Assembly: GCA_022575985.1 (NCBI GenBank) | Contig: JAKSXM010000007.1 | Coordinates: 73,655,001 to 73,719,000 of the forward strand | Reading direction: 5' to 3' | From: Anagrus nilaparvatae | Taxonomy: Eukaryota > Arthropoda > Insecta > Hymenoptera > Mymaridae | DNA: 64,000 bases | Shown: positions 42,830-55,271 of the stretch, piece by piece | How positions within the stretch are numbered: the first letter of the stretch is position 1 | How the letters are laid out: the number at the start of each line of letters is the position of its first letter | Position numbers and translations under genes: made by a program | Notes under the pieces: generated by a model | Seen by the model: the letters and a program-made list of their open reading frames with translations, nothing else | Told to the model about the DNA's origin: nothing | The model's database searches: none

Positions 42830-43400
42830 TGGTTTTCCACCAACACTAAAAAGTGAACTAAATTTATCAGAAATTCGCTTCATTAATACAACCTTAGCCA
42901 AAAGTTTGTGCCATTTAAAATTTTTGAACGAAGCCCCATTTGGATGGGTTTACCGCTTTTTTGAGGGGTCAAAAAAATTTTTTTTAAAGCGATTGGATTC
43001 AGTTAATTTAAGCATTCTAAAAAGAAAAGGTGAATATGAATTTTTTAATTAAATTTTCCCCTTGCAAGTTACAGCCCTTAGAACTTTGATTACTCAAAGT
43101 ATTTCATTACAGAAAAAATCAAAGTTTTAAGGGCTGTAACTTGGAAGGAGTGAATTTAATTAAGATATTCATATTTACCTTTTCGATTCAGAATGCAAAA
43201 ATTAATCCATTCCGATCGCTTTTTGTAAAATTTTTTTTCACACCACGAAGTGGTTAACCAACCCCAATGGGGCTTCATTCAAAAAGTTTAAATGCCACAA
43301 CTTTTTGGCTAAGGTAGTACTGAACCAAATTTCACAAAGATTGAGGTCACTTTTAGGTGTCGGTAGAAATCTGCTAATTACCTCATTCTGATGTAATGTT
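42830..43400. mobile_element. Foldback element, family F copy 2, left end missing
   Basis: It shares with 38957-39524 the CCACCAACACT-AAAAGTGAACT, CTACCTTAGCCAAAAAGTT (inverted), AAAAGAAAAGGTGAATATG and AATCAAAGTTTTAAGGG words and the central hairpin near 43100. The right end reads GGTGTCGGTAGAAATCTGCT then AATTACCTCATT. The extreme left end is replaced by the family P palindrome. Confidence 0.7.
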
Positions 43401-44383
43401 TTCGTCTACCATAATGTCTCAATGTGCTTCTGAGCTTTGCATGCAGTTTTTAAAATTTTTAAAACCATTATAGTGAAAATTTTCTAGATTATTATTTTTA
43501 CACTGACAGAATTTTCAACTAGAATTTTTCTGATTTGCTAATTTTCAAGCACAATTCAAATAGAGCAACTTACTAGTGTAACATTTACAACACATAGAAA
43601 TTTTTGGTTTTTAGGTTTTTAGTGAAAAACTTTCAAATTACTGGAATGTTTCATTATGGAGAAAAAAAGGTTCATAGCATTAGGTCTAATGACTTCTGAT
43701 AGAGTCTTTAAACTTTTAATGCTTGTGAAAAATTTTATATGAAATTGCCTACAATTTATGTACAGCAGAAGCTTTGTTAATTAAGAAAGCCATTTTTACC
43801 TATAATATTAGTGAAAATTCGTACTAGCTGTGGTAAATAATAGGGTAAATCGCTTCAAATTCAAATTTCAAATGTTTTACAATTTACAAATTTCTTAGAT
43901 TTTTTTAAAATTGAAATTTCATTACTTTTTATTTACAATATATTTAAACAACAATTTTTACATGGCAAATTAAATCAATGAATATTTAAGTTCTTTATAG
44001 TTCCACAGAAGACGGCATTGAAACTGCCAGAAAATTTCTAAAATGGGTTAATTTATATTCTTAGAGAATCATGTAAGAATTTCGTCATCAATGTAACATG
44101 ACTAAGCTGATTTATTTATTGAATAAAATTTTTGTGTGTTCTTATTAGTAATAATAATTGGTGTAAAAAATATTTTATAATTATTATTTTGAAAAAAATT
44201 TTTAAGGTATAGTGTTTTCTCCCAAAGGTATTATTTTTTTTCATAATTTACTTTTATTCTGATGGGATTTGGTTAAGGCTTTTTACTATTAATAATAAAT
44301 TTTTTGTAATAAGTTATAATAAATTTTTATCGCAGCAAAAAATTGAATAATTAATATTCTGTTCAAAGGTTTAAATTCTTCAG
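43401..44383. other. AT-rich noncoding DNA before the zinc-finger exon
   Basis: No gene or repeat was recognised. It ends with the acceptor TTTAAATTCTTCAG of the zinc-finger exon. Confidence 0.4.
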
Positions 44384-44751
44384 TCCAAAATTCAAACTAT
44401 GGAAAACCTAAATGTCATTCACATATTTGTCCTTCCTGTGGAAATTCTTATGCATGGAAAGTTTCATTGAATCGCCATCTACGAGAAGAGTGTGGAAAAC
44501 TACCCCAGCACAATTGTACATATTGTGGTCGATTTTTTAAACAACGTAGCAGTTTCAAACGTCATATGTTCAATCAACATCAATTACAATTGAGGGTTTA
44601 TGGTTGCAAGGATGGAAAAATTCGAAAATTACCTATCTCAGTTAGTGAACCTATTTCAGTTTCTGTAGGAACCTCAATGGAAACAATCGATGATCAAATT
44701 GAAATTGATGAAAACCAGTTCATTTATAAAAAAGAATTTGAGGATTTTTAA
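44384..44751 (+). CDS. Terminal exon with two zinc fingers, lola-like
   Basis: After a good acceptor (TTAAATTCTTCAG, 44383) the exon runs in one frame to a stop at 44749-44751, entering with two bases of a split codon. It encodes HICPSCGNSYAWKVSLNRHL plus REECGK (a C2HC finger) and NCTYCGRFFKQRSSFKRHM with a later His (a C2H2 finger), then a short acidic tail. The paired-finger layout with SLNRHL-x-x-ECG between the fingers is typical of the alternative 3' exons of longitudinals lacking, a BTB transcription factor whose isoforms differ in these exons. No BTB or common exon lies in this window, so the rest of the gene would be outside it. A related BTB-zinc-finger gene is the alternative. Confidence 0.75.
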
Positions 44752-47700
44752 AAATTATACACTAAAGTGTTGAATAATTCATTGATTCATTGATGATAAT
44801 GCTATTGCTCTTTATTTTTTTCTATTAAATCAACAGCTTAAGACAATTCTATTCAAAATCATGTATTTTTATGCTTTAAAAATTTTAATTACATTAAACA
44901 ATCTGTTGAAATAATTGCCATTAAATTACTAATTTTAAAAGAATATTTGTAAAAATTATTTGTTTATTTTTTTATTTATTAAACGAATTAACAGGACGAA
45001 CCCATTTGTAATATAAAATATAAAATTTCTTTAAAAATAAATTGGCTTATTATTATAGTAATATTATATTTTTAATACTTACTAAAAATTATTTCAAATA
45101 ATAATAACTAACTTGAATATAATAACAGTATAATGAATATTAACAAAAATATTAAAGATATTAAATGTTAAACAAACTTTTATTTTAGAATATATTTTCA
45201 TGCGCTATGAAGATAAAAAATAAAATATGGAATCGACTAGCACTACAAGACAGAAAAGTTAATCCTTGCCTGATGTACACAGAAGTATAAGTTGCGAAGA
45301 TAATTTTTTCAATGGTGTTAAATACTTCAACTCAATGCTTAATAATTTACAAATAAATACATAATTTCATTCTAGAGTACTTGGAACCTAATTAAAAATT
45401 ACTTTGAATTTAAGTACCTAATTAATTTAATTAGCTATTCCATTTTGACCTCAAACTAGACTCAAGTGGATATATTTCTTTTAATAATTTGTATACATTT
45501 TATTGAATATAAATATGCATTATGAATGATTTTTCAATTTTTTCTTATTTTTTGGGTAATTTTTAACCCCACTAATTAGCCCTAATAACCCAATTTTGGT
45601 ACAATATTAGCTAAACTCTATATTTTATTCATAATTCTCAAAAAATTTGCGTTTATTTGATTATTATACCGCTGGTTCCAAAATATTGAAAAAAGGCCTT
45701 AAAAATGGGTAGTTTTTGCCCATTTAAGGGGGACGCCAGTTAAAAGCCAGAACTGCTGTTTAGCAGAATCGGCATCTTTTATATCAATATTTTTAAAGAA
45801 TAATGAATATAAAGAAAAAACTGAATATTGTAATAAGTGTATTTTATATTGAAAACTTCTTTCTGTATTTCAAAATTCTATTTGGTACTGATTCTGCTAA
45901 TAAGATTTGATTTTTTTTAAAGGGCCAAATCATGGCGATTTTTTGAGCCATTATTTCTAAGGAATCAGAGGTTTAAGGTGGTATTAGGTGGGCTTATTTG
46001 AAAGCTAAAAGATTTTCCTAAATCTTTTACTAAAAAATAGATTAATATTGCTAAAAATATTTTTACAAAACAAAACAATTCATTATCAACATAATCATAC
46101 AAATCTTAAAAATATTTTGCCTGGTTTCTTAGAATTAATGGCGCGAAAAAATACGTGACCTTTGGGCCTTTAACGTACACTATGTGTAATTTTTTTGGTT
46201 CTACTCGAATAAATAGTTTATAAATTATTTCAAATAATTGATTATTTCTAAAAGTATCTGGATGATTATTACTTTTTTTATTTATAATTATCCTCAATAT
46301 TTCGTGAAATATTTTTCACGATATGATAAATAAACCACTAAATTTTTAACGCGATAAATGAAATTTAAAGTATTTTTTTATTATTATTTTTACATAATCG
46401 TGTATTTTTTGACAATTTTCGAAGGATTTGTGTGAAAATGGCAAAATTTTTAAACTTAAAGTCGCACAATTTTGTTTTTTTTGAAAAAAATTTAAATGTA
46501 AAATTATGAATTTTGACTTTTCAATTTCACTATTTTATCACAAAACTTTTGAAAGACACCAAAATTTCCATATCTATGTTAAATTTCCTGGAGAATGGTA
46601 AAATTTGAGTTATCGAGGCTAGAATAGTCTCGAGAATAGTTAAGACAAAATCAAAATTATACACGTTTAGAGCAAGGATTTATAAATATTTATTTTGTCA
46701 AATGCGAAATATTGCATATAAATTACTGACATGAAATTGTCCTCTATAATATAAAAAATTATATTTCAAGTTTTTACGGATTTTTTTTATTATACCTTTG
46801 GTATGTAAAGAACATTTGTATAATCGTGTTAGAAAATTAGTTTACCTACCTACCAAATAAATTTTTTTTTCTTTCGTCATTTTTCCTTAATGAGTTCCAG
46901 TAAAGTTTTAAGGTCTTAAGAGCGTTAGGATTTTGCCTATCGGCATCCTTGTCTTACTCATGTAAAAAAATACGGATTGCAACTTTAAATAAAAAAAAAT
47001 TTTTTTTCAATAATACTTAATTATTACTATTCAAAGCTTAAAAATGAATTTTATTAACTTAATTTTGGCATTAACTAAATTATTTATTATTTAAACAATA
47101 TTATTTAATTATTTATAAAGAAAATAAATAAATAAAAAAATATAATAAATGACTCTACCTCAATAGCAGAAAATACGTTAATTTTTTGTACATTTTTTAA
47201 AGTAAAACCATAAAAAATGACGGTCGATTGTAAATTTTAAGGTCTCTTTTTACTTATTAGGATATTATTTATCAACTCATAAAAAAAAGTATCTAAGTTT
47301 TGTATTTTAAATGCTTCTTTTTCATTTTTTAAAATTCCCCATAAGAGCCTCTGTTAATTTATTTTTTATTTAATTATTTTCTCAAAAATTATTCGGTCAA
47401 TTATAAAAAAAAAAATACGTGTAAAATTAAATTATATTTACTTTATTTTCTCCAAGTTTTAGCTTTTTTTTTTGCATTTTAATTCTACCGCTCTTAAGAC
47501 CTTAAATATATTTTATCTTTTTATATCAAGCCTTAACAAATTTAAAACTCCATAATTTGGCAGTCCCAAATAGAGTTTTGAATCGGACGAATATTATGTA
47601 CCTTTTTACCCTGACGCAAAGTTTTCACTTGGAACTCGGGATATATTGAGATTTGAATTAGCCCCTTGATAATATTGCAACATTTTTATTTCCAAATAAG

Positions 47701-47839
47701 GTATTTCATAAAAAACGCTTTGAAAGCCAAATTTTAAAATGCAATTTATTGAATAATAAAAAATTACAAATCAGTTCTGGTTATGAGTCAATAATTAAAG
47801 ATACGCAATTTTAAATGAAAATAATAAAATTAATTGAGT
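44752..47839. other. AT-rich noncoding DNA
   Basis: Contains imperfect inverted words near 46903 and 47490 (TTAAGGTCTTAAGAGCG and its complement) that may be a decayed foldback element, and GGCC-containing phrases at about 45700-45960. No supported gene. Confidence 0.4.
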
Positions 47840-47845
47840 TTTATT
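47840..47845 (-). terminator. Polyadenylation signal of secreted gene 2
   Basis: AATAAA on the minus strand about 60 nt after the stop codon. Confidence 0.5.
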
Positions 47846-47905
47846 AAGAATATCATTCAAGTTGGTCATCACAAGCATTCCGCGTCTCATAAGGTTTTTA
47901 TAAAT

Positions 47906-49274
47906 CTATACAGAAATGACTGAAATAAATTTAGGGTACTTGTTTGATAAATTTTTATTTCCAGAAATCTTTCCGAAATCATAAGGGTTATCTTCGGCTC
48001 TTTTAAAATAAGTACTATTTACCTTGCCAATAATTGAACATAATTTTAAACTCAAACAATCTTGTGCAAATTTAACAATTTTTGGTGCCACAAAACGCAG
48101 CAGATTAAAAAAACTACTACTGTATCTGAAATAAAAATAAATAATATATAATATAATAATGATTAATGAGAAAAAAGATCAAGATCCTTTGCTTCAGTCG
48201 TTTATCTATTAATTTTTGATGATCTTCGATCCACAGTGTAAAATTATGAAGAAAAAAATTTTGATCTAAGTCCTAAATAGGCTATTTATTAAATACCTTA
48301 AAAGTTTTAAAATTATTACACAATCTTTTAATTCCTTATCTTCAATGCTGTTGTCCTAGAAACAAATAATATTTTCATATATATAGGTCGATATTATACG
48401 ATATAACTACTCTAAGAATATGAAGAAATTCAGAACGGCTAATATGCAGTCGTTGCAGTTTTACGAAATTCAAAATACAGAAATGTAATTTGTATAGTTT
48501 ATAACGTATATATTTAGAAAAATAAAATTTAAGAATGAATTTTATTCTACTATTAAATTTGAAATCAAACCGAATCCTAATTTTTTATTTTTGTATAAAA
48601 AATATTTAGGTTAATTTTAAATTTACAATATTATTTTATTAATTATTTGCTATTTAACATTATTATAAATTGTATTTTCTGTTAGACGAAACTGAAATTT
48701 TTTTTTTTTATTTTCTTAAAACTTCAACGATTGTATATCAGCGGTTCTGAATTTCGAAGAACCACATTTTAAAAACTATTTTTAATAATTTTATCAGAGA
48801 AAATAATTATTTACTTTTAAATTTGCTACTCCAGTTATATTAACATACATCTTACTGATCCTATCATTTATAGCCACTCCTGATAAGCTACCAGAATTGA
48901 TTTTACCTATAAAATAGGTGATGTAACTTTTGAATTATTTAAAATATTTTTTTTTAATAAATACCATAAAGAAAAATTTCTGCTTCGCTAAGTAGTAAAT
49001 TAACAGTTGTAGTATTTTCATACTCATAAATTGCTAAGTTTGATTTCTCAAATCCAATATGAACTGATGTTTTTTCAAACCAAAATGTAGAATTTTCATC
49101 TCTAATTACATTAAAATTCGATATTTTACAATCTAAAATAAATTTTAAAAATAACAAATTTAAATATTTAAAAATGTACTAGAAAAAAATATTACATATA
49201 AAGTCTTCGAATGATCGTCCTTTTATTAAAAATAATTTAATTATTAAAAAAATCAACGATTTTTTCTTAAACAT
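47906..49274 (-). CDS. Small secreted four-cysteine protein, five exons (family member 2, intact)
   Basis: Minus-strand exons are 49196-49274, 48965-49132, 48815-48906, 48297-48355 and 47906-48125 (79, 168, 92, 59 and 220 nt), with intron phases 1, 1, 0 and 2 exactly as in the gene at 22244-24222. The product is 205 residues with a signal peptide (MFKKKSLIFLIIKLFLIKG). Cysteines occupy the same places: YCKIS, KDC, and CLSLKLC. TTTVNLLLSEAEIFLYG ends exon 2 and YFKRAEDNPYDFGKISGN lies near the C-terminus, matching KKAEKHLWDFGEISVKN in member 1. Introns are short (about 60-690 bp) and lack the foldback element seen in member 1. Strong conservation of structure with divergent sequence implies both encode functional proteins. 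Family not recognised. Confidence 0.85.
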
Positions 49275-49353
49275 GCTGATAAATAATTAATTTCATAGAA
49301 TAGAAATTAGAAATAAATTTTAGAACTAATTATAAAATAAATTAAAATTTTCA

Positions 49354-49360
49354 TTTTATA
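49354..49360 (-). promoter_or_regulatory. Possible TATA box of secreted gene 2
   Basis: TATAAAA on the minus strand, about 80 bp before the start codon. The initiator about 30 bp downstream is weak (TTAGTT), so the assignment is tentative. Confidence 0.35.
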
Positions 49361-49689
49361 GTCCATGAATTTACCAATTTTATTGTGCATTTAATAAAAA
49401 AAAAATCGTGGTTTATGATAAAAATTATTATTTCACGTTTATATTCATGGCTAAGAAACTGGCTGCTAAAAAAATGACTTTATAGATCATTTTTGGAATT
49501 ATTGTTGCGTAATATAAATTTATTTTTTATATCTGTAGAAAAAATAAAATTTTTTTAATAAATTATTTGAAATTGCAGGTTCATAAATGATATTCAATAT
49601 TATCTATAAAATCTTAAATTTTACGCGGTATAAATTATTTTAAAATTTTTATCTTCCCATAACAAAATTGAAAGCAAACAAATTTAAAA

Positions 49690-51830
49690 ATAATATCTAT
49701 ATCTGAACCTGTATTTTTATTTATTTCGGCTGACCGAAAAATATCAAAAAATAACGCAATTGTTTCATATAATTTTTTACAATCTGAATTATTTTAAATA
49801 AAGTTTTTTAGGCCATAAATAAATAAAAATTTTTCACGGAGTTCCTATTAATCAAAAAATGTTTTACATATTCATGGTATAAAATTTTAAGTAAATATTG
49901 CCCAGCACCTATCATTGAACAACATAAATCAATTTTTTTTACTTCATTTTTTTTATTTTTAAATTATTCAAACTTGTGCCTTTAATTTTTTTCCGTATCG
50001 AAAAATTTTAAAAACAGAAACAAAAAAATAAATAAAATAAGTTCTATTTTGGTGAGCAATTAGTTCAAGATCATAAAATATCCAGCCACCCACAGCTGGA
50101 ATGCATTTATTTTTTAAAAAACATAAAAAATTTAAAAAAATTTACTGACCGTTAAAAAATCCATGTGTAAAAATGTAGGTCAACATTTTTTTAACGTAAT
50201 TTAAATTGGATCCCATACAGTACTTTGGTGTTTTTTGGTCTAAAAAAATATTTATCCAAATAAAATAATGTAATAAAATTGAAAATTTACGGTAAATTCT
50301 AAAGAAATAAAAATAAAATCTATTTTCTTAACATGTGGTCTCTCATTTTAAACCTGCTCGTAATAATCAATAATTAAGCTTGCATATTATCTAATAAAAA
50401 GTAGCAATGCAATTAAGTCAAAATTTTTTTAAATGGATTTTTTAACTATTAATATAAAAAAATATTAAATAGCTTTAAACTGTAATCATGATTTCTTTCA
50501 TGAGTCTCTATCAAGTATCCATAAATTCATAAAAATTATTATAAATTTATTTTAGTATAACTACTTAGATTTTCAATATTTCTTAACATGTGGTCTCTAG
50601 TCTTATATTTTAAACCTGCTCGTAATAATTAAGCTAGCATGTTCTATCTAATAAAAACTAGGAATAGATATTATTCTGACATTAAAAAATTTCTTTTTAA
50701 TATGTGAATCACGCATGCATAATAAATACAATCAATTAACCATAAGTATGTTCCTACATTTTAGGAGCTTCATCATTTGAAACAGTTTTCAGAGCTTGAA
50801 TAGTTCTGAAATTGTAATTTTTATTAGCTCATTAAAAACTTACTTAAAAAAATTCAACTGAGTTGTGCATTTTTTTGAGATGAAATTAATTTACCAATTT
50901 TTCACTTTTATTATTTTAAATCTTTAAAAATTCAAGCGTTACCTTTAATATTCAAGAAACCTGCAAATCGTAAACAGAAATTTTATTTGCTCAAGTCATT
51001 AATTGAATATTTCAGCAACCCGAGCAATTTTCAAACAGAGAAATCAAAAAGTGTGGACTTTTTTCATTTAAAAGAAAATAAAAATTTCTATCTGAACCTG
51101 TATTTTTATTTATTTTGGTAACCGAATAAAATCAAAAAATAATGCTATGATTTTTGTAAAATCCGAATTATTTTGTAAAAAAGATTTATTGGCCATAAAT
51201 AAATAAAAGGTGTTTCATGCCACATCAAAATAAATGAAATATTCAGGGTGTAAAATCTTAAGTAAACATCGCTCTGTCTCAATAACAGTGTATAAATGGT
51301 ACGGTGGATCATAAATCAGTGCAAGTTTAATTTAAATATTTTTATTTTTTATTTTTTATATACTAAAAATATTTAAAAATTCTATATTTTAAACAGAGAT
51401 AAAACAAAAAATAAAATAAGTTCTATTTTGGTGAGCAATTAGTTCAAGATCATAAAAAATCTGGACACCCATATCTAAAATGCATTGATTTTTATGCATA
51501 ATTAAGTAGCTGAAATAAAAAACATAAAGAAATAAATTGTTACGTCAATGTGGAAAGATGTAGGTCAACATTTTTTTAAAGTAATTAAAACAATATCCAA
51601 GTTTTCAGCATTTTTTTAATTTAAAAAAAATATTTAAAAAAAAAACTATAATCAAAAATTCATGGTAAATTATAAGGTAATAAAAATAAAATCAATTTTC
51701 TTTACATGTGGTCTCTCGTTTTATATTTTAAACCTGCTCGTAATAATTAAGCTAACATGTTTTATCTAATATAAAGTAGCAATAGATTTTTTCATTTAAA
51801 TTTTTAACTTTTTAAATAAAATATATTTAT
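49690..51830. repeat. Direct segmental duplication, about 1.37-1.39 kb offset
   Basis: Three ordered blocks of 49690-50420 recur at 51089-51790: ATCTGAACCTGTATTTTTAT, TGGTGAGCAATTAGTTCAAG, and AACATGTGGTCTCTC followed by AAACCTGCTCGTAATAAT. A third partial copy of the last block lies at 50581-50690. The blocks are direct, colinear and noncoding, located between secreted gene 2 and the second protease. They are old enough to have diverged by indels. Confidence 0.75.
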
Positions 51831-53137
51831 ATATATTATGTCAATTTCTCAAAAAATAAAGCTCTTAAAGGGAGAGAACTTTTGGTAAAATTTAAAACTG
51901 AAAGCACAAAATTTTGAAAAAAACTCAAGTTATGGTGCTTTTTACAAGAAAGAAGAAGGTAAAATAGGAGAAATTTTTACAAAAGTATATCACTGCATGT
52001 GTTTCAAAACCTTTAAAAATTAACACTCAAAATAACTCGAAAATCTTGTATCATTTGATAGCAAAAACTGGGCCACTAGGGGTAAGCAGGTTAATTTAAA
52101 TTACTTTAATTTACTTACTGTGTGATTCAAAATTTAAATATAAAATGGACTTTTTGCCATAGTAAGTATTTAGTGACTCTTAAAAAGTAAATTATGAAAT
52201 TTCTGATATTTTCAACGTGAAAGATTGGCTCGGTTTAGCTGAAAATGTTTAATAATAAGTGATATATTTCGTCAAAATTTTAAAAATATATTTAAGTTTC
52301 ATTTTCTTTCCAATTTATCTTTAAATTTTTGTAACGTTTGTCTAAAAACTAGAAATTTTGGCAATTTTTGGTTAAACGTTCAAAATTATTACTAAATAAA
52401 AATAATTATAAGTAATAGATATTCATCTTATATTTAAAATTTTCTCAAAAAAATTTTTAATAAGTACGTGCCCTTTCATATTTGGTTAGTTTTGAAAAAA
52501 AAAAAAAAAAAAAAAAAAAATAATGACCAAAAAACCTGAAGTTCTTCATTAATTTACTTTGAAAAAAAAAGTTGAAAAAAATAATCAACTGAAATACAAT
52601 TGGTTTTTATTTATAAAAATAGGTTAAAACGTGAAAAGGCTTTAACATATAAAAAAAAATTTCTAAAAAAAGGAATAACCACAGTTACTAGGTTGTTGCA
52701 TGTAAGTTAAAAGAAAAAAATAATAAAAATTTACCACGTTATAACTCAAAATACTGTACACGCAAAGGGTAAAACGTATTTATATTTTATATTCTTTATT
52801 ATCTTACTATGTAAAACTCGTTTTTTTTTTAACTGGATAGTTTTTTTTTTGTATTGTGAAAATATATTATAATGGATGACGATGCAGAGCTAAAAAAAAG
52901 ATACTAGAAGTTTTTTTTACAAATATGATAAAATAGAAAAAAGGAATGAAAACCATAGGAAACGCCACAGCTTGTATTATAAAATGACAATGAAAAAAGT
53001 TTTACAATAAAATATGAAGAAAAAACAATTTTTTTAAATTCTTTCTTTTAATTTTAAATTCCAAAGTTATTAATAATTCTTAATAACGTCATTGATAAGA
53101 CTCGTATTATCTGAACTTTTGTTTAATGATTTGCAAT
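51831..53137. other. AT-rich intergenic DNA with poly(A) tract
   Basis: Noncoding; includes a run of about 24 A at about 52496-52520 and other A runs. No gene supported. Confidence 0.4.
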
Positions 53138-53169
53138 AAATATACACGCTCTTGGCTCTTCAATTCAGT
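53138..53169 (+). promoter_or_regulatory. TATA box and initiator of protease copy 2
   Basis: AAATATACA starts at 53138 and a canonical insect initiator TCAGT lies at 53165-53169, with the TATA element about 29 bp before the initiator A. The 5' UTR would be about 32 nt to the ATG at 53199. Confidence 0.6.
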
Positions 53170-53198
53170 TATTAAGATCAAACATTAAATTCATCAAT

Positions 53199-54134
53199 AT
53201 GTTGTGCATATATTTTTTAAGCATTTTTCTATCTATTGCAATAACTGTCGGTAGGTTCAAAATATTATACAATATTTAATAATAATTTTTTTGAACATTG
53301 TTTAAAGTAACTCCTGAAAATATAAAAAAATAAAAGTTTCTTATCAGGAGAAACTTCTTTATAAAAGGTTTCTGATAAAAAGAAATAGATTTTTATTACA
53401 ATCAAAAATAGGAATATTTTATAATGATAAATTAAATTTCAGGCGCATTGCCAATTCGTATAATTGGAGGGCATGACACTACAATTGAAAAACATCCACA
53501 TCAGGTATTTATAGAAATTGATGGAATATTTAGTTGTGAAGGTTCAATAATTTCTCCAGACTATGTTCTAACTGCTGCTCAATGCGTTTACGGTGGGTTA
53601 GAATATATAATTAAAAGTGGCACGAACAATCGACATCGCGGTATGATTCACGAAGTGAGCAAAATAATTCATCATTCAAGTTTTAAATTGGAAAACAACG
53701 GCTATGATATTGCTTTGGTAAAAGTCAAAAATCCTTTTAAAATAGACTACACGCAAAAACCTGTTGAACTATTTAACTACGCAGAAGAATCTAAAACCAA
53801 TGCTACAGCAATAATTACAGGATGGGGTTTCACTAGTCGCAATTCATTAGATTATTCAGAAATTTTGCAAGAAATGTCGTTACCAATAGTCAGTAAAAAA
53901 TTATGCAAAGAAAAGTACGATGGCAAAATTAAACCTGGAGAAATATGTGCTGGTTCGCTTTACAATAGTGGTGGAAATACTTGTTATGGAGATACTGGCG
54001 ATCCATTGACTATTGGTGGAAGACTCGCAGGTATTGCTTCTTGGGGCCATGGGTTTTGTGAATATAGCGACTATCCGGGAGTTTATACCGAAATTGCTTA
54101 TTATCGTCAATGGATTGACGAGAATGCTGTATAA
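53199..54134 (+). CDS. S1-family serine protease homologue, secreted, two exons (copy 2)
   Basis: Exon 1 (53199-53250) encodes the first 17 residues of a signal peptide (MLCIYFLSIFLSIAITV) and ends in phase 1. Exon 2 (53443-54134) follows AAATTTCAG, giving 247 residues. The exon 1 length of 52 nt and the intron phase are identical to the gene at 6399. The activation site is intact (PIR-IIGGH), and Asp102 is in YDIALV. However, the catalytic His is Gln (TAAQC, codon 53580-53582), the catalytic Ser is Thr and the next glycine is Asp (CYGDTGDP, Thr codon 53994-53996), and CGGS is CEGS. It should therefore be catalytically dead, a serine protease homologue of the kind that regulates cascades or serves as a secreted decoy. 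Residue 189 is Asn as in copy 1. Confidence 0.9.
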
Positions 54135-55269
54135 TTTTCAATTAAAAAAGAAAGTTACATGCACTCAGCCACACGTACATTGCAAAAGAGCTCGAAAAAT
54201 TCGCATAAAAAGGTTAAATTTTGGTCTTGTAGACGATAAAACGTTTATCTACCCGAAAAGTGTAATAAACAAGGTAAATTTCAAGTTTAAAGAAAAGAAA
54301 AGAAAAATGAATATTAATTAAAATAAAATAATGTTAAAGTGTTAAAGATAAAAGAGATAAATACGTAATAATGTACCACCTTGAGGTAACCATAATCAGC
54401 CATAATACAATTAAAATTTCTAGTATTGCGTAAAACCATAGTAATATTTTGGAAAAAGAAAAAAAAAGAAATTATCTTTATAGAATCTTGAAAGAGAGGA
54501 AAAATTCTAAGTTAAAAAACATAATAGAATTTAAATTTGAAGATTAGAAAGTTAAACCCTTGACTTATTATAAATTCTAATACATCATCCAACCCTTTAA
54601 AAAAAGTAATCCTTTTTACATAATTTCTATTAGTTTTACAGAATCAATAATGCCCTGTATGGGGTTTCATGCTATTTATCTTGAAATTATTAGAGTATAA
54701 TTATTTTTTAACTGGTTCGATACACACACTGTGCATTTTTAATTATTTATTTCAAAGGGTTTTATCTTATGTGCACTTGTATTGATTGATCTATTATTAT
54801 ATTATGAAAGACAAAAAAATTCAAGGTGTTACAGAAAAAAGAGTTTTTTTAAAAAAAGAATTACATATTCATGATTAAGGTAAAAGAGTTAAAAATATAT
54901 TTAAATTTTTTTTTGAATAATACAAACGTAATAATTACAATAACTGACAAAGCCACAAAATTTAACCTTTTTTTCTAGATCTTTGAATTAAAAAAATGAA
55001 TATTTATAAAAAGATAAATAATTATGATTTTTCTTTATTATTCTTAATGACTACTGTAAAAGTCATTATTAACAATTTTTAAATAACAATTAAAAAGAAT
55101 ACACCCATTAGAAGAACACAATATGTCAATCATTTTGTAAATAATGCTTTGTTATTCTATCCTTTCAATAATCAGATTATGGAAAACTTTTAACTTAAAG
55201 GCTGACATTTTGATTGATGTTAATTTTTTCCTACCTGCTTTCATAACTTCTAATAAATTTTATTATATT
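54135..55269. other. AT-rich intergenic DNA after protease copy 2
   Basis: AATAAA motifs near 54268 and 54322 could end the protease transcript. Nothing else was recognised. Confidence 0.4.
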
Positions 55270-55271
55270 AC

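Noticed and set aside
54013..54321. 102-codon plus frame overlapping the end of protease copy 2
   Set aside because: It overlaps the protease in another frame and continues into the 3' UTR; it has no signal peptide, domain or independent start context.
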